Shown: positions 51,472-61,199, numbered from the stretch's first letter. The stretch is 64,000 nucleotides of DNA from Sphingomonadales bacterium (GCA_016707885.1 JADJGU010000001.1:995501-1059500); one strand, 5' to 3'. Made by a program: numbers and translations. The notes: generated by a model not told the origin, from the sequence alone.

Positions 51472-52698
51472 TTACAGGTCGATCAGCAAGCGGGTGGGAT
51501 CTTCGATCGCTTCCTTGATCGTCTTGAGCGCGGTTACCGCCTCGCGGCCGTCGATGATCCGGTGGTCATAGCTGAGTGCCAAATACATCATCGGGCGGAT
51601 GACGATCTGGCCGTCGCGCACGACCGGGCGATCCTCGATGCGGTGCAGGCCGAGCACGGCCGATTGCGGCGGGTTGATGATCGGGGTGGACATCAGGCCA
51701 CCGAAAATCCCGCCATTCGAAATGGTGAAGGTGCCACCCGCCATGTCTTCCATGGTGAGGGCGCCGTCCTTGGCGCGCTTGCCGAGATCGCCGATCGCCT
51801 TTTCGATATCGGCAAAGCCCATCTGCTCGACATTGCGGACGACGGGGACGACGAGGCCATTGGGTGCGGAGACCGCAACCGACAGGTCGACATAGTCGTG
51901 ATAGATGATTTCATCACCTTGGATCTGCGCGTTGACCGCTGGGAAATCCTTGAGTGCTAGGCAGGCCGCTTTAGCGAAGAAACTCATAAAGCCCAGCTTC
52001 ACGCCATGCTTCTTTTCAAAGCTGTCCTTATAGCGGTTGCGCGCTTCCATCACCGCCGACATGTCGACATCGTTGAAGGTCGTCAGCAAGGCTGCGGTAT
52101 TCTGCGCATCCTTCAACCTTTTGGCGATGGTCTGGCGCAGGCGGGTCATCTTGACGCGCTCTTCACGGCGTTCACCGGCAGCCGCTGGAACAGGAGCCGG
52201 GGCTAAGGGCGCTGTAGCCGGGGCCGCAGGCGCGCCGCCCTTGGCCGCAGCGAGGACATCTTCCTTGGTCAGACGGCCATCCTTGCCGCTGCCTTTGACC
52301 TTGGTAGGATCAATACCGAGTTCGAGGACCAAGCGACGAACGGCAGGAGACAGCGTCAGGTCGGCCGAGGCAGCGGGTGCCGCTTCGACGACCGGTGCCG
52401 CCGGTGCAGACGTTGCCGCAGAGGCAGCCGCAGGAGCCGGTGCGGCGGCTGGCGCGCCGGAACCGGCTTCGATGCTGCCGATGACAGCACCAACATTCAC
52501 CGTATCGCCTTCCTGAACCAGATACTGGCCCATCACACCAGCGGCCGGCGCGGGCACTTCCACCGCGACCTTATCGGTTTCAAGGCTGGCAATGGGCTCG
52601 TCAGCGGCGACTGCCTCACCGGGCTTTTTCAGCCACTGGCCGAGCGTGGCTTCGGTGATCGATTCGCCGAGGGTAGGGACTTTGACTTCGGTGCTCAT
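51472..52698 (-). CDS. odhB: 2-oxoglutarate dehydrogenase E2 (dihydrolipoyl succinyltransferase)
   Basis: 408 residues. One lipoyl domain (SLETDKVAVEVPAPAAGVMG, lipoylated Lys in the ETDKV motif), an Ala/Pro-rich linker, a peripheral subunit-binding domain (SPAVRRLVLELGIDPTKVKG; GKDGRLTKEDVL), and the acyltransferase core ending in YDHRIIDGREAVTALKTIKE, where the His is catalytic. It transfers succinyl to CoA. 23 bases after odhA. Confidence 0.97.
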   Translation of the reverse strand: MSTEVKVPTLGESITEATLGQWLKKPGEAVAADEPIASLETDKVAVEVPAPAAGVMGQYLVQEGDTVNVGAVIGSIEAGSGAPAAAPAPAAASAATSAPAAPVVEAAPAASADLTLSPAVRRLVLELGIDPTKVKGSGKDGRLTKEDVLAAAKGGAPAAPATAPLAPAPVPAAAGERREERVKMTRLRQTIAKRLKDAQNTAALLTTFNDVDMSAVMEARNRYKDSFEKKHGVKLGFMSFFAKAACLALKDFPAVNAQIQGDEIIYHDYVDLSVAVSAPNGLVVPVVRNVEQMGFADIEKAIGDLGKRAKDGALTMEDMAGGTFTISNGGIFGGLMSTPIINPPQSAVLGLHRIEDRPVVRDGQIVIRPMMYLALSYDHRIIDGREAVTALKTIKEAIEDPTRLLIDL

Positions 52699-52721
52699 AT
52701 CATTCGCTCCTTGGGCGGAGA

Positions 52722-55532
52722 TTATTTCTTTTTAGACGTGCGCTGGCGACGGATTTCGTCGCGGACGCCATGGCCCAGCGCATGGGCTATCAATGCCGCC
52801 TGCTCTGCCTGGTGGCGCTTCATCAGCCCCGTTGCAGGCGAAGCGCTCGCCTTGCGTCCGGCATAGCGCGCGCGTGCCGGACCAACCTTGGCTTCGGCCA
52901 GACAGGCTTCGATGAACGGTTCCACAAAGAACCAGCTGCCATTATTCTGCGGTTCTTCCTGCGCCCAGACGACCTCTTCGAGATTCGCCATACGCTTCAG
53001 GCGGACAATCAGCGGCTCACCCGGGAAGGGATAAAGCTGCTCAAGCCGGACGATAGCGGTGTTCGTGTCACCTGCCGCGTTGCGTGCCTCCATCAGGTCA
53101 TAGGCGACCTTGCCCGAGCAGAGCACGAGCCGCTTCACATCCTTGTCCGCCGGCGCCCATGGATCCGAAAGGATTCGCATGAAGTGGCTTTCGCCTTGGA
53201 AATCCTCGGCTTTTGAAACTGCCAGCTTGTGCCGCAACAGCGATTTTGGCGTCATGACGACAAGCGGCTTGCGGAAGGTGCGGTGCATCTGGCGCCGCAG
53301 CAAGTGAAAGAAATTGGCAGGCGTCGTGCAGTTGGCCACCTGGATATTGTCCTCGGCGCACAGCTGCAGGAAGCGTTCGAGACGTGCCGAACTATGCTCC
53401 GGCCCCTGACCTTCAAAGCCGTGCGGCAACAGCATGACAAGGCCATTGGCGCGGAGCCACTTGGATTCCCCGCTCGCAATGAACTGGTCGATGATCGTCT
53501 GCGCGCCGTTGACGAAATCGCCGAACTGGCCTTCCCACATCACCAGCGTCTTGGGATCGGCTCCGGCAAAGCCATATTCATAGCCGAGCACGCCGAATTC
53601 GGAGAGCGGACTGTCATAGACTTCAAACCGGCCATGCGGGACGGTCGACAACGGGACATATTTGGCTTCATTGGTCTGATCGACCCAGACGGCGTGGCGC
53701 TGGCTGAACGTGCCGCGGCCCGAATCCTGGCCTGAAAGACGCACGCCAAAACCTTCGGAAAGCAGTGATCCGAATGCGAGAGCCTCGCCGGTTGCCCAGT
53801 CAAAATTTTCGCCGCTGGCGAACATGTTCTTCTTGGCCTCCAGCACGCGCCCCAATGTCGGGTGGATGCTATGGCCTTCGGGAACGCTGGTCAGGATGCG
53901 ACCAAGACCATCCATCAGTTTCTTGGAAATGCCGGTGGGCACGTTGCGGCGCGACGTTTCCGGATCGGCAGGCTTGTTGAAGCCAGCCCAACGTCCGCCG
54001 AACCAGTCAGCATCATTCGCCTTGTAGGTCTGGCCCGCCTCAAATTCCTGTTCGAGGATCTGGGTGAAACGCATGGTGTGTTCGGCGGCCCAGTTGGCGT
54101 CGATCACGCCTTCGGCCTGCAGCCGTGCGGCATAGACCTCGCTCACGCCCGGCTTGCCCTTGATCACCTTGTACATCAGCGGCTGGGTGAAACCGGGTTC
54201 GTCGCCTTCATTATGGCCGAAGCGGCGATAGCACCACATGTCGATCACGATGTCGCGGTGGAAGTGCTGGCGGAATTCGATCGCCATCTTGCAGGCAAAG
54301 GTCACCGCCTCCGGATCGTCGCCATTGACGTGGAAGATCGGCGCCTGCACACCCTTGGCCACATCGCTTGGATAGGGCGAGGAGCGCGCGAATTGCGGGC
54401 TGGTGGTAAAGCCGACCTGATTGTTGACGATGAAGTGGATACACCCGCCGGTGTTGTACCCACGGATGCCGGAGAAGCCGAGGCATTCCCAGACGATGCC
54501 CTGTCCGGCAAAGGCGGCATCGCCGTGGAGCAGCACCGGTAGCACCTGTTCGTGCTTGCCCAGATCGTCGCGGATCGTCTGGTTTGCCCGGACCTTTCCA
54601 AGCACCACCGGATTCACCGCCTCAAGGTGCGACGGGTTGGGAACCAGCGACATATGGACTTTGACGCCGTCAAATTCACGGTCGGTCGAGGTGCCGAGGT
54701 GATATTTTACATCACCCGAACCGCCGACATCTTCGGGGTTGGCAGAGCCGCCCGAAAATTCGTGGAAGATGATGCGATAGGGTTTGGCCATCACATTGGC
54801 GAGCACGTTGAGGCGGCCGCGATGCGGCATGCCATAAACGATTTCACGGATGCCGAGCTGGCCGCCATATTTGATGATGGCTTCGAGCGCCGGGATCATC
54901 GCTTCGCCGCCATCAAGGCCGAAGCGCTTGGTGCCGACATATTTCTTGGCGAGGAACTTCTCATATTGCTCGGCCTCGATCACCTTGGCGAGGATGGCCT
55001 TCTTGCCTTCCGGAGTGAAGGAAATCGCGGCGTCGCGGCCTTCCATCCGCTCCTGCAGGAAACGGCGCTCCTCGACATCGGCGATATGCATATATTCAAG
55101 GCCAACGGGTCCGCAATAATTTGCACGTAGCGTGGCGACGAGTTCGCGGACACTGACCCATTCAAAGCCCAGCGTGCCGCCGACATAGACCTGGCGGTCG
55201 AGGTCCGCGTCGGTGAAACCATGATAGGCAGGGTCAAGGTCCGCCGGGATGTCCTGCTTCGAAAGGCACAGCGGATCGAGATTCGCCGCCAGATGCCCGC
55301 GCACGCGATAGGTGCGCACCAGCATCATCGCGCGGATCGAATCGCCAGCAGCGGCGACAGCATCGCCCTTCGCGATCGGCTTGCCCGCCGCTTTTGCCGC
55401 AGCCTTGATCTCGACCGCCATCTGCGTGGGGTCGAGCGCACCGGTCAGATCGTCGGTTTCGCCAAAACGCCAGTTGGGGCGCTGCCAGCTGGGGCCGCGC
55501 TCCGCTTCAAATTCGTGATTTTCAAAACCCAT
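52722..55532 (-). CDS. odhA: 2-oxoglutarate dehydrogenase E1
   Basis: Thiamine-diphosphate E1 of the TCA-cycle complex. 936 residues with the usual E1o landmarks: YMHIADVEERRFLQERME; GMPHRGRLNVLANVMAKPYR; the ThDP motif GDAAFAGQGIVWECLGFSG to NNQVGFTTSP; CYRRFGHNEGDEPGFTQPLM; and a C-terminal transketolase-like half with MLLPHGFEGQGPEHSSARLE. Leads odhB and lpdA; 42 bases after sucD. Confidence 0.98.
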   Translation of the reverse strand: MGFENHEFEAERGPSWQRPNWRFGETDDLTGALDPTQMAVEIKAAAKAAGKPIAKGDAVAAAGDSIRAMMLVRTYRVRGHLAANLDPLCLSKQDIPADLDPAYHGFTDADLDRQVYVGGTLGFEWVSVRELVATLRANYCGPVGLEYMHIADVEERRFLQERMEGRDAAISFTPEGKKAILAKVIEAEQYEKFLAKKYVGTKRFGLDGGEAMIPALEAIIKYGGQLGIREIVYGMPHRGRLNVLANVMAKPYRIIFHEFSGGSANPEDVGGSGDVKYHLGTSTDREFDGVKVHMSLVPNPSHLEAVNPVVLGKVRANQTIRDDLGKHEQVLPVLLHGDAAFAGQGIVWECLGFSGIRGYNTGGCIHFIVNNQVGFTTSPQFARSSPYPSDVAKGVQAPIFHVNGDDPEAVTFACKMAIEFRQHFHRDIVIDMWCYRRFGHNEGDEPGFTQPLMYKVIKGKPGVSEVYAARLQAEGVIDANWAAEHTMRFTQILEQEFEAGQTYKANDADWFGGRWAGFNKPADPETSRRNVPTGISKKLMDGLGRILTSVPEGHSIHPTLGRVLEAKKNMFASGENFDWATGEALAFGSLLSEGFGVRLSGQDSGRGTFSQRHAVWVDQTNEAKYVPLSTVPHGRFEVYDSPLSEFGVLGYEYGFAGADPKTLVMWEGQFGDFVNGAQTIIDQFIASGESKWLRANGLVMLLPHGFEGQGPEHSSARLERFLQLCAEDNIQVANCTTPANFFHLLRRQMHRTFRKPLVVMTPKSLLRHKLAVSKAEDFQGESHFMRILSDPWAPADKDVKRLVLCSGKVAYDLMEARNAAGDTNTAIVRLEQLYPFPGEPLIVRLKRMANLEEVVWAQEEPQNNGSWFFVEPFIEACLAEAKVGPARARYAGRKASASPATGLMKRHQAEQAALIAHALGHGVRDEIRRQRTSKKK

Positions 55533-55574
55533 TGGTCTTGCCTTTCCCGGGGAGGAGGAAAATGCCGTCCCTTT

Positions 55575-56459
55575 TTAGCCTTTAAGGGCCTCGACGAGCG
55601 TGGTGCCAAGTTCGCTGGGCGAAGCGGCCACGCGGATGCCGGCAGCTTCCATCGCTGCGATCTTCGATTCTGCATCGCCTTTGCCGCCCGAAACGATCGC
55701 ACCGGCATGGCCCATGCGGCGGCCCGGAGGTGCGGTGCGCCCGGCGATGAAGCCAGCCATTGGTTTCTTGCGACCCTTTTTCGCTTCGTCGATCAGGAAC
55801 TGTGCAGCCTGCTCTTCCGCATCGCCGCCGATTTCACCGATCATGATGATCGACTTGGTCTCGTCATCGGCCAGGAACAGCTCGAGCACGTCGATGAAGT
55901 TGGTGCCGTTGACCGGGTCACCACCAATGCCGACTGCTGTGGTCTGGCCCAGGCCTTCATTGGTGGTCTGGAACACGGCTTCATAGGTCAGCGTGCCCGA
56001 ACGCGAGACGACGCCTACCGAACCCTTTTTGAAGATGCTGCCCGGCATGATACCGATCTTGCATTCATCGGGGGTCAGGACTCCGGGGCAGTTCGGCCCG
56101 ATCAGGCGCGATTTCGAACCCGAAAGCGCGCGCTTCACCTTGACCATGTCAAGCACCGGAATGCCTTCGGTGATGCAGACGATCAATTCCATCTCGGCAT
56201 CAATCGCTTCGAGGATCGAGTCGGCTGCAAATGGCGGCGGCACATAGATGCAGCTGGCGGTTGCGCCGGTCAAAGCCTTGGCTTCGGCGACAGTATCATA
56301 GATGGGGAGGCCAAGAGCCGTTTCGCCGCCCTTGCCGGGGGTGACGCCTGCGACCATCTGCGTGCCATAGGCCAGCGCTGCTTCGGTGTGGAACAGGCCG
56401 GTCGCGCCTGTCATGCCCTGGGTGATGACCTTTGTATTCTTGTTGATTAAAATCGACAT
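55575..56459 (-). CDS. sucD: Succinyl-CoA synthetase, alpha subunit
   Basis: 294 residues: ILINKNTKVITQGMTGATGL at the N-terminus, the CoA-binding domain, GIMPGSIFKKGSVGVVSRSG, and MGHAGAIVSGGKGDAESKIA with the phosphorylated His. It needs the beta subunit SucC, whose gene is not beside it: an exported hypothetical and mdh come before it instead. ATG at 56459 with GGAGG inside the end of the preceding gene. Confidence 0.97.
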   Translation of the reverse strand: MSILINKNTKVITQGMTGATGLFHTEAALAYGTQMVAGVTPGKGGETALGLPIYDTVAEAKALTGATASCIYVPPPFAADSILEAIDAEMELIVCITEGIPVLDMVKVKRALSGSKSRLIGPNCPGVLTPDECKIGIMPGSIFKKGSVGVVSRSGTLTYEAVFQTTNEGLGQTTAVGIGGDPVNGTNFIDVLELFLADDETKSIIMIGEIGGDAEEQAAQFLIDEAKKGRKKPMAGFIAGRTAPPGRRMGHAGAIVSGGKGDAESKIAAMEAAGIRVAASPSELGTTLVEALKG

Positions 56460-57026
56460 TCAAAATCCTCCAATCGAAGAGGCGATCATCACGACGCCCG
56501 ACAAACCAAATTTTTCGTTGAACTCGCCGCCATGTCCGGCGAAATCTACATCCACGCTTACTCCGCTGCGCCAGCCCGGCTCCCATTTGCGGATTACGCC
56601 ACCATTAGGCAGCTCTTCCTTATGGGTCGGCTCACGCGTCATCCATTTCACCAGCGTTGCGTCCGCAATCGGCGCACCGGCGTCAAAATCATACAGGCGA
56701 CATCCGCTTGCCCAGATACCGCTCTCGTCAGTCACCCGGCTGGTGACCAGATAGAGTTGTCGGCCCGCAACCGACTTGCGATATTCATGGCCATCAAGTC
56801 TCTCGCCATCCTCGAGCGCTGCCCTGCCTTTGGACACCAACTGCGCGATGCGCGGTTCGCCGCCTGCAGGCAAAGCCTCCCAGCCCTTTTTCGGCAGTTG
56901 CTTTTCGAGCTTTTCGAACTTCCGCGTATTTGCGCAGGCTGTCCGAAAGGCATCAAGCACCTCTGTAGCCGGATAGGGCTGGCTGGCGGCAGGTGCCGCC
57001 AGCATCAGGAGCGCAACGCCCAGCAC
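56460..57026 (-). CDS. Exported hypothetical protein between mdh and sucD
   Basis: 188 residues beginning with a signal peptide (VLGVALLMLAAPAASQPYPA). Start GTG at 57026, one base after the mdh stop; the ATG further upstream lies inside mdh. The mature region has RTACANTRKFEKLEKQLPKK and GRQLYLVTSRVTDESGIWAS with two Cys, and ends in a beta-rich part. Family not recognised. It sits where sucC would be expected in many genomes. Confidence 0.72.
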   Translation of the reverse strand: MLGVALLMLAAPAASQPYPATEVLDAFRTACANTRKFEKLEKQLPKKGWEALPAGGEPRIAQLVSKGRAALEDGERLDGHEYRKSVAGRQLYLVTSRVTDESGIWASGCRLYDFDAGAPIADATLVKWMTREPTHKEELPNGGVIRKWEPGWRSGVSVDVDFAGHGGEFNEKFGLSGVVMIASSIGGF

Positions 57027-57027
57027 C

Positions 57028-57990
57028 TTATTGCAGTGTGGGATCGATATTCTTGCAGGCGACGAGCAGTTCCTTGACTGCATCGACACTGACCTGCAGA
57101 TTGCCCTTTGCCTCGTCGTCGAGCGCGATTTCGACTATCTCCTCAATGCCGTCGGCACCGATGATGCAGGGCACGCCGACATAAAGGCCATCAAGGCCAT
57201 ATTTGCCATCCACATAGGCAGCGCAGGGCAGCAGGCGCTTCTGGTCGAACAGATAGGCTTCTGCCATGGCGATACCGCTGGTCGCGGGGGCGTAATAGGC
57301 CGAACCGGTGCCGAGCAGCGCCACAATTTCGCCGCCGCCGCCGCGGGTGCGCTTGACGATGGCGTCGATGCGCTCCTGCGTTGATTTGCCCATCTTGATC
57401 AGGTCTGGAACGGGAATACCCGCGACGGTCGAATATTGCACGACAGGCACCATCGTGTCGCCATGGCCGCCGAGGACGAAGGTGGTGACGTCGCGCGCCG
57501 AGACGTTGAACTCCTCGGCCAGGAAATGGCTGAAGCGGCCCGAATCGAGCACGCCTGCCATGCCGACAACGCGGTTATGCGGCAGGCCCGAAAATTCGCG
57601 CAAGGCCCAGACCATGGCGTCGAGCGGGTTGGTGATGCAAATGACAAAAGCGTTGGGGGCATTGTTCTTGATGCCTTCGCCGACTGCTTTCATGACCTTC
57701 AGGTTGATGCCGAGCAAATCGTCACGGCTCATGCCCGGCTTGCGCGCGACCCCGGCGGTGACGATGATGACGTCTGAACCGGCGATGTCCTTATAGTCGT
57801 TCGTTCCGATGATCTTTGCGTCGAAGCCCTCGATTGGCCCGCACTGCGAAAGGTCAAGTGCCTTGCCCTGGGGCACGCCTTCAACAACGTCAAACAAGAC
57901 GATGTCGCCGAGTTCCTTTTGAGCAGCGAGGTGGGCGAGCGTGCCGCCAATATTGCCTGCGCCGATGAGCGCGATCTTCTTGCGGGCCAT
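57028..57990 (-). CDS. mdh: Malate dehydrogenase (LDH-like)
   Basis: 320 residues. KIALIGAGNIGGTLAHLAAQ is the NAD loop, DVVEGVPQGKALDL the second strand with Asp, VIVTAGVARKPGMSRDDLLG the mobile loop with Arg, and VLGGHGDTMVPVVQYSTVAG the catalytic His. Catalyses malate-oxaloacetate interconversion. Start ATG at 57990; a TTG two codons before is possible. In the minus-strand TCA cluster. Confidence 0.97.
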   Translation of the reverse strand: MARKKIALIGAGNIGGTLAHLAAQKELGDIVLFDVVEGVPQGKALDLSQCGPIEGFDAKIIGTNDYKDIAGSDVIIVTAGVARKPGMSRDDLLGINLKVMKAVGEGIKNNAPNAFVICITNPLDAMVWALREFSGLPHNRVVGMAGVLDSGRFSHFLAEEFNVSARDVTTFVLGGHGDTMVPVVQYSTVAGIPVPDLIKMGKSTQERIDAIVKRTRGGGGEIVALLGTGSAYYAPATSGIAMAEAYLFDQKRLLPCAAYVDGKYGLDGLYVGVPCIIGADGIEEIVEIALDDEAKGNLQVSVDAVKELLVACKNIDPTLQ

Positions 57991-58097
57991 TACCAATGTC
58001 CTTCCTTTGGGCCTGAGGCACGCGCCATCCGCACGGGACGTGCCGTTAAGGGAATTAAGGGCGCGTTAGGCCGATTCGAACCTTACGGCAACCCTAT

Positions 58098-58121
58098 AAA
58101 AGGCCTAAGTTAAGGCTTTTT
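58098..58121 (-). terminator. Weak terminator-like hairpin
   Basis: Read on the minus strand, AAAAG-CCT and AGG-C-CTTTT pair with a one-base bulge, followed by ATAGGG. It is 70 bases after the M20 peptidase stop and could end that transcript. Short and imperfect. Confidence 0.35.
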
Positions 58122-58190
58122 ATGATAATAGTTCGCAATAGCTATAGGGCGCGCGGCGAACATGCTCCTCGGTGCCGACTTTGTATATTT

Positions 58191-59573
58191 TCAGCCCGCT
58201 ACGCGCTTCAGCATGTCCATCCAGATCGGAATCTGGTCGTGAAAGCCATCAGCATAGACGCGCTCGTCGAGTCCGTGTGCGCCTTCTCGTTCCCCGACGA
58301 TGCCCCACAGCCCGCCAAAACCATATACCGGTATGCCATTGGCCCGCAGGAATGCGCCGTCGGTCGCCCCTGCCGACTGGTAGGGAACTACGGGTGCGCC
58401 TTTGAACCGGGTTGCAACTGCGGCTTTATAGGCATCAAGCACATCCTGCCGGATCGGGGTGGGTGCAGTTTCAGGAGTTTGCGATCCTTCAACCGCCGCA
58501 ACTGTCACATCGGGGCCAGCCAGTGCCTGCAATTGTTGCCGCACTTCCTCTACCTTCACGCCCGGGAAGATACGGCAATTGACATTTGCCTCGGCCTTTT
58601 GCGGCAGAGCATTGGGGGCATGCCCGCCTGACAGCATCGTCGCTACACAGCGGGTGCGCGTACTTCCCGGATCATTCGCCTCGACCAGATCCGCCGTCTC
58701 CCGGTCTGAGGGATCGGCGAGGTAGCGTTTGATCAGTTCGCCATATTGCCCGCCGTCCTTCTCGGCGAGCAAGGCAAAGCCGGCACGGGTTGCATCGTTG
58801 ATCATCGGCGGAAAGCGATGCGCTTCGAGCGCGGTCAACGCATTCGACAGCGCGTAGATGGCATTATCTTGGCGTGGTGCGCTGCTATGGCCACCACGGT
58901 TGATGGCTGTCAGCTTGAAATCAGCATAGGTCTTCTCGGCGATCTGCATCGCAAACAGCTCGGGCCGCCCATCCTTGAACACCGAACCACCGCCAGCATC
59001 GCTGTTGAGACCATATTCGGCATCGATCAGCGAACGCCATTCGGTCGCTGCCCGCCTTGCGCCATTGCCAGTGGTTTCCTCGTCGCCGGTAAAGAGGACA
59101 ATCAGGTCGCGTGTCGGTTGAAAGCCTTCGGCCTTCAGATATTGCAGCGCAATCAATATGCCGGTCAGCCCCGCTTTGTTATCATTGGCGCCGCGCCCGA
59201 GATACCAGCCGCCCTCCTCGCGGAACTTGAAGGGTGGATATTTCCAATCGCTGTCCTTCGCTTCAACCACATCCATATGCGCCATCAGCAGGATCGGCTT
59301 CTTCCCGCTCGGCTTGGCGGCGGGCCAGCGCGCGATCAAGGTTTGCGTGCCGTCATGGTCTTTGACGATGACATTGGTGATTCCCACCTTGCGGAATTCG
59401 GCATTCAGCAGCGTTGTCAACTTCTTGAACTCGGCGGTGCGACCTTCGACAGTGGGTATCTCGACGATCTTGGCAAATAGATCGCGCTCCGCCGCCCGTT
59501 TTGCATCTTGCGCCTGTGCCGCCGAACACAGGAGCGTTGCCCCCAACAGTGCCGATATGTACCTTTTCATCAT
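58191..59573 (-). CDS. M20-family metallopeptidase, exported
   Basis: 460 residues with a signal peptide (YISALLGATLLCSAAQAQ). The di-zinc site is intact: LLMAHMDVVE (HxD), GRGANDNKAGLTGI (bridging Asp), TGDEETTGNGARRA (Glu pair), and the His near HGLDERVYADGFHDQ. Dimerisation part RGGHSSAPRQDNAIYALSNA. Likely a periplasmic carboxypeptidase or dipeptidase. ATG at 59573 or 59570. 18 bases after the zapE end. Confidence 0.93.
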   Translation of the reverse strand: MMKRYISALLGATLLCSAAQAQDAKRAAERDLFAKIVEIPTVEGRTAEFKKLTTLLNAEFRKVGITNVIVKDHDGTQTLIARWPAAKPSGKKPILLMAHMDVVEAKDSDWKYPPFKFREEGGWYLGRGANDNKAGLTGILIALQYLKAEGFQPTRDLIVLFTGDEETTGNGARRAATEWRSLIDAEYGLNSDAGGGSVFKDGRPELFAMQIAEKTYADFKLTAINRGGHSSAPRQDNAIYALSNALTALEAHRFPPMINDATRAGFALLAEKDGGQYGELIKRYLADPSDRETADLVEANDPGSTRTRCVATMLSGGHAPNALPQKAEANVNCRIFPGVKVEEVRQQLQALAGPDVTVAAVEGSQTPETAPTPIRQDVLDAYKAAVATRFKGAPVVPYQSAGATDGAFLRANGIPVYGFGGLWGIVGEREGAHGLDERVYADGFHDQIPIWMDMLKRVAG

Positions 59574-59591
59574 TTTCTCCCTGCACGCAGC

Positions 59592-60705
59592 CTAACGTGC
59601 GCCATGCCCTTCGGCCAGATATTCTTCGGACTGCATTTCCATAAGACGCGACACTGTCCGTTCAAATTCAAACCGGCCGTCGCCTTCGGGATAGAGCGCA
59701 TCAGGCGCAGCATCCGCCGCCGCGAGCAGTTTGACCCGATATTCGTACAGCGCATCAATCAGCGTCACAAAGCGGGCGGCTTCGTTGCGGTTGTGCGGGG
59801 CCAAGTACCGGAATGCCTACAATGATGACGCTGTGGAAACGACGCGCGATCGCCAGATAGTCGGCTGCTCCCCGCGCCTCCGCGCAAAGCCGCTTGAACG
59901 AAAAGACCGCAACGCCCTTCAGCGCTTTGGGAACATGCATCGTCCGTCCCGTGCCAACATCAATGTCGGCCGATGGAACATGCGCCCTGTCTTCGGGTGG
60001 ATAGTCTGTCAGGCGGAAGAAGGTTTCGGACAGCTCTTTGGTCGCTTCAGGCCCGTTGGGGACGAGCCAGGTCCGTGCATGACCAAGCCGGTCGCGGCGA
60101 TAATCGGTCGGCCCATCGAGCGCCATGACGTCAAGCCGCTGCTTAACCAGATCGATAAAGGGTAGGAAAAGCTGCCGGTTGAGGCCGTCCTTGTACAGAT
60201 CGTCGGGATGGCGATTCGACGTGGTGATGATTGTGACGCCCGCGTCGAACAATCCAGCGAACAGCCGTGACATGATCGCGGCGTCGGCCATATTGTTGAC
60301 CACCATTTCGTCAAAGCAGAGAAGCCGCGCCTCGTCGGCAAGTGCCGCAACCACCGGCGGAATCGGGTCGCCCTTTTCCTTCTCGCGCTCAACCTTCAGC
60401 CGCGCATGGATATCGAGCATGAACTCGTGGAAATGCGCACGACGTTTGCGGTTCACCTGCACATTGTCGAAGAACAGGTCCATCAGCATCGATTTGCCGC
60501 GACCGACTCCGCCCCACAGATACAATCCACGCACCGGATCGGGCTTCTTGCCGAGGAAACGCCATAAAGTGCTTCCGCGCGGGGGAACGGCTTCGAGCTG
60601 TTGCTGAACATCAGCCAGTTTGGCGGCGGCCTGAGCCTGATCCGCATCGGGCTTAAGTTCGCTCGCCGCGACCAATGCTTGATAGGCAGCGAGCAGTCCG
60701 GTCAT
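59592..60705 (-). pseudogene. zapE: Cell division ATPase ZapE, one-base frameshift near the 3' end
   Basis: AFG1-like ATPase linked to FtsZ-ring dynamics. The first frame (60705 to about 59800) has Walker A LYLWGGVGRGKSMLMDLFF, EFMLDIHARL, Walker B RLLCFDEMVVNNMADAAIM and TSNRHPDDLYKDGLNRQLFL. At GIPVLGP it leaves frame; the remaining ~70 residues (HNRNEAARFVTLIDALYEYR, FERTVSRLMEMQSEEYLAEG) are in another frame to 59592. Removing one G from the GGGG at 59797-59800 joins them exactly. So one extra base is present in an otherwise intact gene. ATG overlaps the thioesterase stop. Confidence 0.9.
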
Positions 60706-61199
60706 CTCTTGTCTTGGGATGCCTTGCGGATTGTTCCGGAGAAAGAGGCAACGATATGCTCGTCATTCGGTCCCTGTACCACCATGCCGCGCAGGAAGAT
60801 CAAGCGGCCGGTTTCGCGTACCTGTTCGACAACTGCATCAAGCGGTTCGCCGAGTCGGCCCCCGCCAATAAACTGCGTGCCCAGATCGAGCGTCACCGAG
60901 AAGCCGGCATTGAGCGAGCCGAATTGATGTGCAGCGGCAAACAGCGCGACGTCGATCAGCGCCAGAGTCACCGCACCGTGAACATTATCTCCCAGATTGC
61001 TGTGTTTGCGCGTGGGATGCATCCGGATGCGCGCGCGCGGGCGACCATCGGGCAGCGGCGCTTCGGGCCGGACGGCTAGAGGCTCGATAAAAGAGTTGAA
61101 TCGCGTTTTATCGTTCAGGTTCCAGCTCAGCCAGCCACCGTCCTGCGCCTGCGCGTCGAAATGTCCGGCGGGTAACGGCGCTTCTATGCCGTCGTTCAA
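60702..61199 (-). CDS. PaaI-family thioesterase
   Basis: 165-residue hotdog-fold protein: PLPDGRPRARIRMHPTRKHS, then SNLGDNVHGAVTLALIDVAL (GxxxHG-A motif with the conserved Asp further on) and LDLGTQFIGGGRLGEPLDAV. Probably hydrolyses acyl- or aryl-CoA thioesters. The start is TTG at 61199, overlapping the sdhB stop as TTGA; codons before it lie in sdhB. ATGA overlap with zapE at its end. Confidence 0.85.
   Translation of the reverse strand: MNDGIEAPLPAGHFDAQAQDGGWLSWNLNDKTRFNSFIEPLAVRPEAPLPDGRPRARIRMHPTRKHSNLGDNVHGAVTLALIDVALFAAAHQFGSLNAGFSVTLDLGTQFIGGGRLGEPLDAVVEQVRETGRLIFLRGMVVQGPNDEHIVASFSGTIRKASQDKR

Noticed and set aside
58050..58066. Paired TTAA motifs upstream of mdh (TTAAGGGAATTAA)
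   Set aside because: The spacing is five bases rather than seven, so it is not a CtrA full site.
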